This document shows positions 54,118 to 62,475 of a stretch of 64,000 nt of DNA, one piece after another. Under the pieces are notes generated by a model that saw only the letters and a program-made list of their open reading frames with translations, had not been told where the DNA came from and made no database searches. The translations under genes and the position numbers were made by a program. The DNA is from Prochlorococcus sp. AG-363-K07 (GTDB lineage: Bacteria > Cyanobacteriota > Cyanobacteriia > PCC-6307 > Cyanobiaceae): the NCBI GenBank assembly GCA_003280225.1, contig QCFO01000006.1, positions 1-64,000 of the forward strand. Direction: 5' to 3'. Within the stretch, counting starts at the first letter, position 1, and the number at the start of each line of letters is the position of its first letter.

Positions 54118-55361
54118 TATTTGATATTGCTTAGAAGTTGATTAAGTATGTCCCAACGATTAGCTGATATTGGAAGATTATCAATAATTTCTCTACAGTA
54201 ACCTTGGAGTATTAGTGAATTTGCTTGTTTTGCGGATATACCTCTACTACGTAAATAAAATAATTCATCTTCTTGCAGTTGTGTAATTGTTGCGCCATGT
54301 GCACACCGTACATCATCTGCAATGATCTCTAATTCAGGCTTTGTGTCAATTCTTGCTCTTTTGGAAAGTAAAAGATTCCGACTTAATTGAGAGGCATCAG
54401 TTTTTTGAGCAATTTGTGGTACTGAAATGATTCCATTGAAAATAGAATGGGAATTTTGATTTGCAACAGCCTTCTGTAATTGATTCAGGGAGCCATTGGG
54501 ACCTTCAAAGCGAACATAAGAATGAGTCGCTATTTGTTCATGATTATTGGTTAATTGTAAACCATTTAATGTTGTATTTCCATTTCCTCTTAATTGGATG
54601 ATTTCAGGCTCTAGACGACTTATCGACCATCCATGCTGTATTGAAGTAAAATAATATTGGCTGAATTCTTTCTGTTTAACGCAAATATTTGTAAGACAAC
54701 TTGCTTCACCTCCTCCTAGAGCTAGAAAGCCATGGTTTAGTTCTGCTTCTTTTTCAAGGTGTATTTCAAGAGAATGACTATGGGCCGAATCTCCTTCGCC
54801 AATAGCAACTTGTAGTAAGTCAAGCTTTGTATTTTCTTCTAAAATAAGTAACATTTTGGTCGAACTTAATGTATGATTTTTTGCAGGCATGACGATTTCT
54901 ATCCCTGGTATCTTTTGCCCAACTACTTTTAAACCAAGAATGTTAGATGTCGAAGCATCATTAATTGCAATAGAAGCACTAGATTTTTTTTGATTGGCTT
55001 TTTTTTCTTGTAATTGCACATTGAGGTGTTTTTCTATTTCTTCTTGGGTGAGTTGTTCTACACCAGTTGGTAGTTCATTTGAATTCAAAGAGTTTGTATT
55101 TGGTTCTAGAATAATTCGTATGGCGTTATTGGGTATTGAAGCCCAATCTTTATCATTATTATCTCTCCTTTTAGTATGAATAGTATTTAAAGGTAATTTC
55201 AGTATCTTGCTAAATTTGTTGATATCTGTGAGTCTCCATGATTCCAGTTTTTGAGTGGGCCAACCATTGGTTAATAGTGATTCTCTTCCGAATTGTTGAA
55301 TATCTGCTAGGAGACCCTCAGGGGATGCTAATTCTGATAACCACTGATTACATTGAGTCAT
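54117..55361 (-). CDS. sufD: Fe-S assembly protein SufD
   Basis: 414 residues. Scaffold partner of SufB and SufC. The C-terminal core has ADDVRCAHGATITQLQEDEL and LRSRGISAKQANSLILQGYC, the SufB/SufD family signature. The N-terminal half is more divergent, as usual for SufD. It overlaps sufC and sufS by one base each. Confidence 0.95.
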   Translation of the reverse strand: MTQCNQWLSELASPEGLLADIQQFGRESLLTNGWPTQKLESWRLTDINKFSKILKLPLNTIHTKRRDNNDKDWASIPNNAIRIILEPNTNSLNSNELPTGVEQLTQEEIEKHLNVQLQEKKANQKKSSASIAINDASTSNILGLKVVGQKIPGIEIVMPAKNHTLSSTKMLLILEENTKLDLLQVAIGEGDSAHSHSLEIHLEKEAELNHGFLALGGGEASCLTNICVKQKEFSQYYFTSIQHGWSISRLEPEIIQLRGNGNTTLNGLQLTNNHEQIATHSYVRFEGPNGSLNQLQKAVANQNSHSIFNGIISVPQIAQKTDASQLSRNLLLSKRARIDTKPELEIIADDVRCAHGATITQLQEDELFYLRSRGISAKQANSLILQGYCREIIDNLPISANRWDILNQLLSNIK

Positions 55362-56152
55362 TATTTGCTTGGCTCCTCGATTTTCGGATTATTTTCCAAC
55401 CAGTCGTATCCCGATTGTTCTAATTCAAGAGCTAATTCTTTACTACCTGTGCGTACAATCTTTCCTCCTGACATTACGTGCACAAAATCAGGTGTTATTT
55501 CATTTAGCAATCTTTGATAATGAGTAATTAATAATGTTGCTGTATTGGGATGTGTGAGTTTATTGATTCCTTGTGCAACAATTCTCAGTGCATCAATATC
55601 TAGTCCTGAATCCGTTTCATCTAGTATTGCAATCTTGGGTTTTAGCAGAGCCATTTGTAGTATCTCATTTCTTTTCTTTTCGCCTCCAGAGAAGCCTTCA
55701 TTAACGCTTCGCTCTAGAAATGCTGGGTCCATTTGAACTATGTCTAAACTTTCTTTTACAACATCTTCAAATTCAAAAGTATCCAGTTCTTCCTGCCCCA
55801 ATGCTTTTCTTCGGCTGTTAGTTGCTACCCGTAGGAATTCAACATTGCTTACTCCTGGAATTTCTATTGGGTATTGAAATCCCAAGAAAATTCCTATTCT
55901 TGCTCTTTCTTCTGGTTCTTGTTTTAAAAGGTTATCCCCTTCAAAAATGATTCTCCCTGAAGTGACAGTGTATGCAGGATGGCCAGCAATAACCTTTGAG
56001 AGAGTACTTTTACCACTGCCATTACGACCCATTATTGCGTGAATCTCACCACTATAAATTTCTAGATTCAAACCCTTCAGAATTGGCTGCTCTTCTGCGT
56101 TTGCATGAAGATCAACAATTTTGAGAATTAGCTTTTTGTCTCGTCGATTCAC
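55361..56152 (-). CDS. sufC: Fe-S assembly ATPase SufC
   Basis: 263 residues. ABC-type ATPase: Walker [17 protein letters not shown], SufC-type signature [14 protein letters not shown] and Walker [13 protein letters not shown]. It drives conformational change of the SufBCD scaffold. It starts 51 bases after sufB and overlaps sufD by one base. Confidence 0.97.
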   Translation of the reverse strand: MNRRDKKLILKIVDLHANAEEQPILKGLNLEIYSGEIHAIMGRNGSGKSTLSKVIAGHPAYTVTSGRIIFEGDNLLKQEPEERARIGIFLGFQYPIEIPGVSNVEFLRVATNSRRKALGQEELDTFEFEDVVKESLDIVQMDPAFLERSVNEGFSGGEKKRNEILQMALLKPKIAILDETDSGLDIDALRIVAQGINKLTHPNTATLLITHYQRLLNEITPDFVHVMSGGKIVRTGSKELALELEQSGYDWLENNPKIEEPSK

Positions 56153-56203
56153 TTTGAAAGAATAGTTTGAGGGTGATAAGAAGTAGGAACTTAACTGTGA
56201 GGT

Positions 56204-57646
56204 TCAGCCAACTGAACCTTCTAGCTTTAGAGCAAGAAGTTTGTCAGCCTCAGCTGCAAACTCCATAGGAAGTTGGTTGAATACATCTCTGCAGAAACCA
56301 CTAACCATCATTGATACTGCCTCTTCAAACCCAATTCCACGACTTTGCAAATAAAACAGTTGATCTTCTGAAATTCTGCAGGTGCTTGCTTCGTGCTCGA
56401 TATTTGCAGTCGGATCTTGGGATCTGATGTATGGATAGGTATTTGCTGCTGCTTTGTCTCCAATCAGCATTGAATCACATTGACTATAATTTCTTGCTCC
56501 TGAAGCTTTTGGACCAATCTGTACTAGACCGCGGTAACTATTGCTGGATTTCCCAGCGCTGATCCCTTTGCTTACAATGGTAGATTTTGTATTGGGTCCA
56601 ATATGAATCATTTTTGTGCCGGTATCAGCTTTTTGTAGATTATTTGTGAGAGCTACAGAATAAAATTCACCTATAGATCCTTGACCTTGCAAGATACAAC
56701 TTGGATATTTCCAAGTGATAGCTGAACCTGTTTCCACCTGTGACCAACTTATCTTGCTATTAGTCCCTCTACAGTGGCCACGTTTGGTGACAAAATTATA
56801 GATACCACCTACTCCTTTCTCATTCCCTGCATACCAATTTTGTACAGTTGAGTATTTAATAGAGGCATGATCTAAAGCTATTAATTCAACTACGGCTGCA
56901 TGAAGAGTATTAGTGTCAAACATAGGAGCTGTACAGCCCTCTAAATAGCTAACTGTCGAACTTTCTTCAGCAATAATGAGTGTTCTTTCGAATTGACCCG
57001 CATCTCCCGTATTAATTCTAAAGTAGGAAGATAATTCCATAGGACAATCAACTCCTTTAGGAATAAATACAAACGAGCCATCGCTGAAAACTGCTGAATT
57101 TAGGGCTGCAAAATAATTATCACCAATTGGTACAACACTTCCTAAATAATTTTCTATTAATTCAGGGTAATTATTTACAGCTTCCGTGATTGAACAAAAT
57201 ACAACTCCATGCTCAGCAAGTTTTTCCTTGTATGTAGTGGCTATTGATACGCTGTCAAAAACTGCATCCACAGCCACATTTGAAAGACGTTTTTGCTCGC
57301 TTAATGGAATTCCTAGTTTGTCAAAAGTTTCAAGTAATTTAGGGTCAACTTCTTCTAAACTTGATTTCTTTTCTGCTTTCTTTGGTGCCGCGTAGTAAAT
57401 AATATCTTGATAATCTAATGGCCCATAACCTAAATCTGCCCAATTGGGCTCTTTCATTTTTGACCATTGTTTGAATGCTTTTAGACGAAAATTCAATAGA
57501 AATTCTGGCTCGTTTTTTTTTGCCGAAATTAATCGCACAATATCTTCATTTATTCCTTTTTCTATTTTTTCAGTTTCTATATCAGTAATAAATCCATATT
57601 TATATGGCTTAGAAACGATTTGATCAACCGGTGTTTTGCTGCTCAT
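56204..57646 (-). CDS. sufB: Fe-S cluster scaffold SufB
   Basis: 480 residues. It carries [58 protein letters not shown] and the C-terminal [18 protein letters not shown]. SufB assembles the nascent cluster. First gene of the sufBCDS operon; the regulator gene sufR lies divergently 429 bases away. Confidence 0.97.
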   Translation of the reverse strand: MSSKTPVDQIVSKPYKYGFITDIETEKIEKGINEDIVRLISAKKNEPEFLLNFRLKAFKQWSKMKEPNWADLGYGPLDYQDIIYYAAPKKAEKKSSLEEVDPKLLETFDKLGIPLSEQKRLSNVAVDAVFDSVSIATTYKEKLAEHGVVFCSITEAVNNYPELIENYLGSVVPIGDNYFAALNSAVFSDGSFVFIPKGVDCPMELSSYFRINTGDAGQFERTLIIAEESSTVSYLEGCTAPMFDTNTLHAAVVELIALDHASIKYSTVQNWYAGNEKGVGGIYNFVTKRGHCRGTNSKISWSQVETGSAITWKYPSCILQGQGSIGEFYSVALTNNLQKADTGTKMIHIGPNTKSTIVSKGISAGKSSNSYRGLVQIGPKASGARNYSQCDSMLIGDKAAANTYPYIRSQDPTANIEHEASTCRISEDQLFYLQSRGIGFEEAVSMMVSGFCRDVFNQLPMEFAAEADKLLALKLEGSVG

Positions 57647-58075
57647 GAGAGATGAGAATGGAATTTATTTCTTGAGCTCTGGAACTTTTGGAGCGTTCTT
57701 TTGATTTCGAGTCTGGATAATGGCATAATCTTTCGAATTTAGTTTTGCTTGCCAACTTTTGTAAAGTGGGCAGTAAGCAATGAGGAATTGCAGATTGGTT
57801 TTCGTATCGCCGGACTAGGTGAGGCCCTCATTTGCTTCTTTTAGAATTAGCTGTCATCACCCGATCATGACTGGTCAAATACGAAACCGATAGGTTTCTT
57901 TATGAATAGCCTATCTTAGAGGCTAGCCACTGGGATTAAGCTCAGAAGCGATTTTCTCAGGGTAGGCTGTTCGGGACTAAGTAGTTCTACAGGATTAAGG
58001 TAAAACAAAATTGACAGACTTACATTTAAATTGATTTGTTTTTAGTATGAGTTAGATAGGTGAACCTACCCTCGA
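57647..58075. promoter_or_regulatory. sufB-sufR divergent control region
   Basis: 429 bases between divergent genes. It must hold both promoters. A TTGACA-like box lies at 58009-58015 ahead of sufR. A short inverted repeat lies just before the sufR ATG (58057-58068, listed separately). I find no perfect copy of the CAAC-N6-GTTG operator reported for the Synechocystis regulator. Nothing else stands out. Confidence 0.55.
58057..58068 (+). promoter_or_regulatory. Inverted repeat before sufR
   Basis: TAGGTGAACCTA: arms TAGGT and ACCTA around GA, eight bases before the sufR ATG. The position would allow autoregulation by blocking transcription or translation. Candidate only. Confidence 0.35.
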
Positions 58076-58726
58076 ATGAATGCTGAGGTAGAAGGTAAGA
58101 CGCGAGCAGAAACCTTGAGTCTTCTTTTAAGGCAGGGTCAAGCTAGTGCTGCGAAGCTTGCAACATGTACAGGAATTTCGGTACAGGCAATGCGTCGTCA
58201 TTTGCGGAGTATGGAGGATCAGGGGTTGGTTCAGGCAAGTTCTTCTGCGGATGGGCCAGGCAGGCCAGTGAATTTATGGCAATTGACTTCTCAAGGGTAT
58301 GATGTATTTAATAATATGAATGGAATAGGTCAGTTTGCAGTTGATCTACTCGCTTCAATCGAATCTAAATATTCTTCCGAAAGTATAAAAGAAGTCCTTT
58401 ATTCCCAAATGCTTGAGAAGGCAATTGTTTATCGTAATAAGATTGGTACTGGCCCGCTTTCCTTACGTTTAAAAAGGCTCAATCAGTTAAGAAATGAGGA
58501 GGGATATTTGACAGAATTGAACACTTCCAAGGATGGTTCCATTTGGTATCTAAATGCTTTTCATTGTTCAATACGTAGTATTGCTGAAGTTTATCCAGTT
58601 ATTTGTGACCAAGAATTAGAATTGATTAGGTATGTCTTCCCTGACTGTGAAGTTAAACGGGTTCAATGGAGTTTGGAAAGTGGCCATTCGTGTGGCTTTC
58701 AAATTACACCGACTTTCTATAAATGA
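58076..58726 (+). CDS. sufR: Fe-S-sensing repressor SufR
   Basis: 216 residues. N-terminal winged helix (GQASAAKLATCTGISVQAMR; RRHLRSMEDQGLV). The C-terminal region has four cysteines with spacing C-x12-C-x13-C-x14-C (from HCSIRS to HSCGFQ), the SufR [4Fe-4S] pattern. It represses the suf operon when clusters are plentiful in Synechocystis. The divergent position ahead of sufBCDS supports the name. Confidence 0.95.
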   Translation: MNAEVEGKTRAETLSLLLRQGQASAAKLATCTGISVQAMRRHLRSMEDQGLVQASSSADGPGRPVNLWQLTSQGYDVFNNMNGIGQFAVDLLASIESKYSSESIKEVLYSQMLEKAIVYRNKIGTGPLSLRLKRLNQLRNEEGYLTELNTSKDGSIWYLNAFHCSIRSIAEVYPVICDQELELIRYVFPDCEVKRVQWSLESGHSCGFQITPTFYK

Positions 58727-59088
58727 CTAACAAAGTCTTACAAACTAGTCCATTATCTAAAGCAGATATTGAACTAATTGAAAGCACTAACTTATCCAGT
58801 ATTGATAAGCATCATCTACGTATTCTTGCGCATTGTCTGGAATGTTTTAAGGTGATGGGAAATGAATCGACCTCATTTTTGCCTAAGGAAAAGCAACGTT
58901 TGGATTGGTTTGTATCACAACCTGCTTTAGAGAATCAAACAGCATTCATTTCTGTCTTATATGAACAATTTGCGGTTGCTGCAGATCAATTAGAGAGTAT
59001 GGCTGCTGATTTGAATATTGGACCTCTTGAGTTAACTCTTCAGCACCTAATTGATGCAAAACTGAAGACAAAATACAATCATAGATAG
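58723..59088 (+). CDS. Conserved protein downstream of sufR
   Basis: 121 residues, helical and soluble (HHLRILAHCLECFKVMGNES; LYEQFAVAADQLESMAADLN). Its ATG overlaps the sufR stop by 4 bases (ATGA), so it is translated with sufR. I do not recognise a named family. The coupling hints at a link to Fe-S control. Confidence 0.82.
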   Translation: MTNKVLQTSPLSKADIELIESTNLSSIDKHHLRILAHCLECFKVMGNESTSFLPKEKQRLDWFVSQPALENQTAFISVLYEQFAVAADQLESMAADLNIGPLELTLQHLIDAKLKTKYNHR

Positions 59089-59327
59089 CAATCGCTATGG
59101 ATTTTTCCTCTTATGCACATTGTTGGAAAACCAAGGCAAGACAACTTTCTATGTCGCTGTTTTTCGTGCAAGAGGTGTCTTGAGGTACCTCAACAGTCAA
59201 AAAAATCTCTTTGTGCTTTATCTCGCTCCTCGATTAGAACCCTTTGATAGCAATCGCTTTGCTCTTAAGAGTGCTTTAGGTGCGTTTCCTTGGAGTCAGT
59301 AGATCCTGACCACATGCTCTCTAGACC

Positions 59328-60488
59328 ATGGTTAGAGCACATACTGATCCCGAACAAAAGTGGAATTTTTTTTTAGTCGTGACCCAAGATCAAAATGCCC
59401 TGGCTGGTCTCACGCTCCGTCAGCTCCGCCTTAAGGCTAGTGATTTGGGCGTTCCTTTATATAGTCGCAAAAGTAAGGCTTTGTTAGTAAAGGAGATCAT
59501 TGCTTATGAACACAAGAAGTTAGAAGCTGAAAGAGAAAAGGTCTCTTTACCTTTTTGGCGAGCACCTGAACAAACTTCTAAGGGCAGTGAAATTAATAAA
59601 TCACAATCGGAAACACGAGTTGTTTTTCTTCCAAGAGATCCACAATGGGCCTACGTATTTTGGGAGATTTCAGAGTCGGATCGTAAGCGAGCACAATCTA
59701 AAGGGGCCCATCGACTGTGTTTGCGTTTGTCTGATCTAACTGGGATTAATGATGGAACAGCTCATAGACAAACTTTGCAAGAAGTTCCAGTTGATAGCCA
59801 TAACACTGAATGGTATTTACCAATTCCATTGAGTGATAGGGATTATCGAGTAGAACTGGGTTATCGCTCTGGAGAAAGATGGATATCGCTTGCTTTTTCT
59901 TCAACAGCAAGAGTTCCGTCTCTCTCTCCCAGTAGTCAGATACTTGATCAATTTGTCCCTTTTAGCTTGGATCAGAGTTCTGCCTCCACAGTTCCTCCTG
60001 AATTCACTGGATCTAATGATCAAGGAGACAGTGGTCTACATGAGCGCCTTTATCAAAGTGCTACGACTCATTTTCGTCAGATGCGGATTGGTTCTGAGGA
60101 ATTCCAAGAGAACAATGGAGGATCCAATTTTGATAGTTCTCTGAATGATTCAGGCTCAGGTTTATGGGCTAGCGGTCGCAATGAATCCGGCGTAGGAGGA
60201 GTTATGGCCAGGAAGCGTCCTTTTTGGCTTGTTGCTGATTCAGAGTTAGTTGTTTATGGTTCTACGGATCCATCAGCCTCTGTCACTATTGGAGGTGAAG
60301 AGGTCCCTCTATCAAGTGCTGGCACATTTCGCCTGCAGGTTCCGTTTCGGGATGGTCTCCAGGAATATCCCATTGAAGCTAAAGATTTGGAAGGTAATCA
60401 AACGCGAAATATCACTATGAAATTTGAAAGGCGCACGCCGATAGATAACACCAACCCTAGCGATCAAGGTCATGATGAATGGTTTTGA
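59328..60488 (+). CDS. DUF4912-like protein with N-terminal Rho/SAP-like segment
   Basis: 386 residues. Residues about 25-65 (LAGLTLRQLRLKASDLGVPL; YSRKSKALLVKEIIAYEHKK) resemble a Rho-N/SAP helix pair that binds nucleic acid. About 95-205 match DUF4912 (VVFLPRDPQWAYVFWEISES; VPVDSHNTEWYLPIPLSDRD; YRVELGYRSGERW). A second, beta-rich region lies at about 295-365 (LVVYGSTDPSASVTIGGEEV). No membrane segment. Function unknown. Confidence 0.85.
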   Translation: MVRAHTDPEQKWNFFLVVTQDQNALAGLTLRQLRLKASDLGVPLYSRKSKALLVKEIIAYEHKKLEAEREKVSLPFWRAPEQTSKGSEINKSQSETRVVFLPRDPQWAYVFWEISESDRKRAQSKGAHRLCLRLSDLTGINDGTAHRQTLQEVPVDSHNTEWYLPIPLSDRDYRVELGYRSGERWISLAFSSTARVPSLSPSSQILDQFVPFSLDQSSASTVPPEFTGSNDQGDSGLHERLYQSATTHFRQMRIGSEEFQENNGGSNFDSSLNDSGSGLWASGRNESGVGGVMARKRPFWLVADSELVVYGSTDPSASVTIGGEEVPLSSAGTFRLQVPFRDGLQEYPIEAKDLEGNQTRNITMKFERRTPIDNTNPSDQGHDEWF

Positions 60489-60518
60489 TTCGCTTCCATA
60501 AAAAAATGCCTTAAAGAC

Positions 60519-60689
60519 ATGTTGCGATGGTTCGTAGCGCTAACTCCTATGGTGGGGGCAATTTTTGTCCCAATAGCTGTTCCATTTGCCATTGCTAACT
60601 ACGGCATTGCTTCTGGGGTTATAACAGTGCTTATTCTCACTACTCTATGGTTTGTGGCAATGTTGAGTACTTCAGAGATGCCGCACTAA
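60519..60689 (+). CDS. Small two-span membrane protein
   Basis: 56 residues, read directly: MLRWFVALTPMVGAIFVPIA, then VPFAIANYGIASGVITVLIL and TTLWFVAMLSTSEMPH. Two membrane helices, no charged loop. It lies between the DUF4912-like gene and pgm on the same strand, 30 bases after the former. The strong hydrophobic periodicity and clean ATG support a real gene. Family unknown. Confidence 0.75.
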   Translation: MLRWFVALTPMVGAIFVPIAVPFAIANYGIASGVITVLILTTLWFVAMLSTSEMPH

Positions 60690-60737
60690 TTTCTAGAGAG
60701 AATTTTGCAGGTCCTTTATTGATTTGATTTTTGAACA

Positions 60738-62399
60738 ATGTCGAGCTCTATTGCCAATTCACAACCTCGGGAATATGTAGTTAAGTTAGGCTCCCCTTTT
60801 ACAGATCAGAAGCCAGGTACATCTGGCTTGAGAAAGAGTAGTAAGCAATTTGAAAAACCTCATTATCTTGAAAGCTTTGTAGAAGCAATATTTCGTACTT
60901 TACCGGGAGTACAGGGTGGAACCTTGGTCTTAGGGGGTGATGGACGTTACGGAAATCGCAGAGCAATTGACGTAATTATTCGCATGGGCGCTGCTCATGG
61001 CTTGAGAAAAATCATTACTACGATAGATGGGATCTTATCCACTCCAGCAGCTTCGAATTTGATTCGTAAGCATAATGCTATAGGAGGCATTATTCTTTCT
61101 GCGAGTCATAATTCAGGCGGCCCAGATGGAGATTTCGGTGTAAAGCTAAATGGTGCAAATGGGGGACCAGCAAGTGAATCCCTGACAAATAGAATTTATG
61201 AAAAGACTCAAGTTTTAGATGAGTATAAAATCATTGATTATCCTTCAATACCAATTGATTCAGTAGCAAAATATTCTCTGGGCTCAATGACATTAGAAGT
61301 AATAGATGGCATTGTTGACTATATAGAGTTGATGCAAAAAATTTTTGATTTTGATCAAATTAGTTCGTTCATTTCTAAAGACTTTCCTATTGCTTTTGAT
61401 GCCTTAAATGCAGTGACTGGTCCATATGCAAAACGCATATTGGAGAATATGCTTCATGCGCCAGAAGGTACTGTTCGTAATTCAGTTCCATTAGAAGACT
61501 TTGGAGGTTGTCATCCTGATCCAAACCTTACATATGCCAAAGAATTAGCTGATCTTTTGCTTGAAGGAAATGTATATTCTTTTGGAGCGGCATGTGATGG
61601 AGATGGCGATAGAAATATGATTTTAGGTAAAGCTTGCTTTGTTAATCCTAGTGATAGTCTTGCGGTACTAACTGCTAATTCAACTTGTGTACCTGCTTAT
61701 TCTTCAGGCCTTGCTGGAGTTGCACGTTCGATGCCAACTAGTGCAGCTGTTGATGTAGTTGCAAATGAGCTTGGAATAAGTTGTTTTGAAACTCCTACTG
61801 GCTGGAAGTTTTTCGGTAATCTTTTAGATACTGGGCAGATAACCCTTTGTGGAGAGGAAAGTTTTGGTACTGGAAGTGATCATGTAAGAGAGAAAGATGG
61901 TCTTTGGGCTGTACTCTTTTGGTTGCAGATTCTGGCGAAAAAGAAATGTTCAGTGCAAGATTTAATGTCACAACATTGGAATCATTTTGGAAGGCATTAC
62001 TATTCCCGCCATGATTATGAGGAGGTTTCTAGTCAGTCAGCCTATGAGCTTTATGAACGGCTAGAGGTAATGCTCCCGTCTTTAATTGGATCGTCTTTTG
62101 GCAAAAGTGTTGTAACTCAGGCTGATAATTTTAGTTATTTAGACCCTGTTGATTCTTCTCTTACCAAAGGACAAGGTTTGAGAATTTTATTAGAGGATGG
62201 GAGCCGTGTCGCTCTTCGTCTTTCAGGTACAGGAACAAAAGGAGCAACTTTAAGGGTTTACTTAGAGAGATTTGTGGCCTCTAACGGTGACCTTCACCTT
62301 GATCCGCAGCGTGCGTTGTTTGATTTAATTTCCAATATCGATTCCTTGGCTGAAATCAGTAAAAGGACTGGTATGACACGACCATCAGTAATCACCTGA
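60738..62399 (+). CDS. pgm: Phosphoglucomutase
   Basis: 553 residues. Converts glucose-1-phosphate and glucose-6-phosphate for glycogen and nucleotide-sugar synthesis. The phosphoserine is S123 in LSASHNSGGPDGDFG; the Mg site is DGDGDRNMI (D287-D291); sugar-binding CGEESFGTGSDH and phosphate-binding LRLSGTGTKGATLRVYLE follow. This is the eukaryote-like alpha-PGM type. All four domains are complete. Confidence 0.97.
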   Translation: MSSSIANSQPREYVVKLGSPFTDQKPGTSGLRKSSKQFEKPHYLESFVEAIFRTLPGVQGGTLVLGGDGRYGNRRAIDVIIRMGAAHGLRKIITTIDGILSTPAASNLIRKHNAIGGIILSASHNSGGPDGDFGVKLNGANGGPASESLTNRIYEKTQVLDEYKIIDYPSIPIDSVAKYSLGSMTLEVIDGIVDYIELMQKIFDFDQISSFISKDFPIAFDALNAVTGPYAKRILENMLHAPEGTVRNSVPLEDFGGCHPDPNLTYAKELADLLLEGNVYSFGAACDGDGDRNMILGKACFVNPSDSLAVLTANSTCVPAYSSGLAGVARSMPTSAAVDVVANELGISCFETPTGWKFFGNLLDTGQITLCGEESFGTGSDHVREKDGLWAVLFWLQILAKKKCSVQDLMSQHWNHFGRHYYSRHDYEEVSSQSAYELYERLEVMLPSLIGSSFGKSVVTQADNFSYLDPVDSSLTKGQGLRILLEDGSRVALRLSGTGTKGATLRVYLERFVASNGDLHLDPQRALFDLISNIDSLAEISKRTGMTRPSVIT

Positions 62400-62475
62400 T
62401 CAATTAATTTCGATTATTTAAAGTGTCTCACTGCATGATCTTTATGGAGAGAGAATATGGGTTTTCTTACAGTTC

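Noticed and set aside
59120..59302. TTG-started 60-codon frame between the sufR operon and the DUF4912-like gene
   Set aside because: No ATG, no ribosome-binding site and no recognisable pattern; could be chance.
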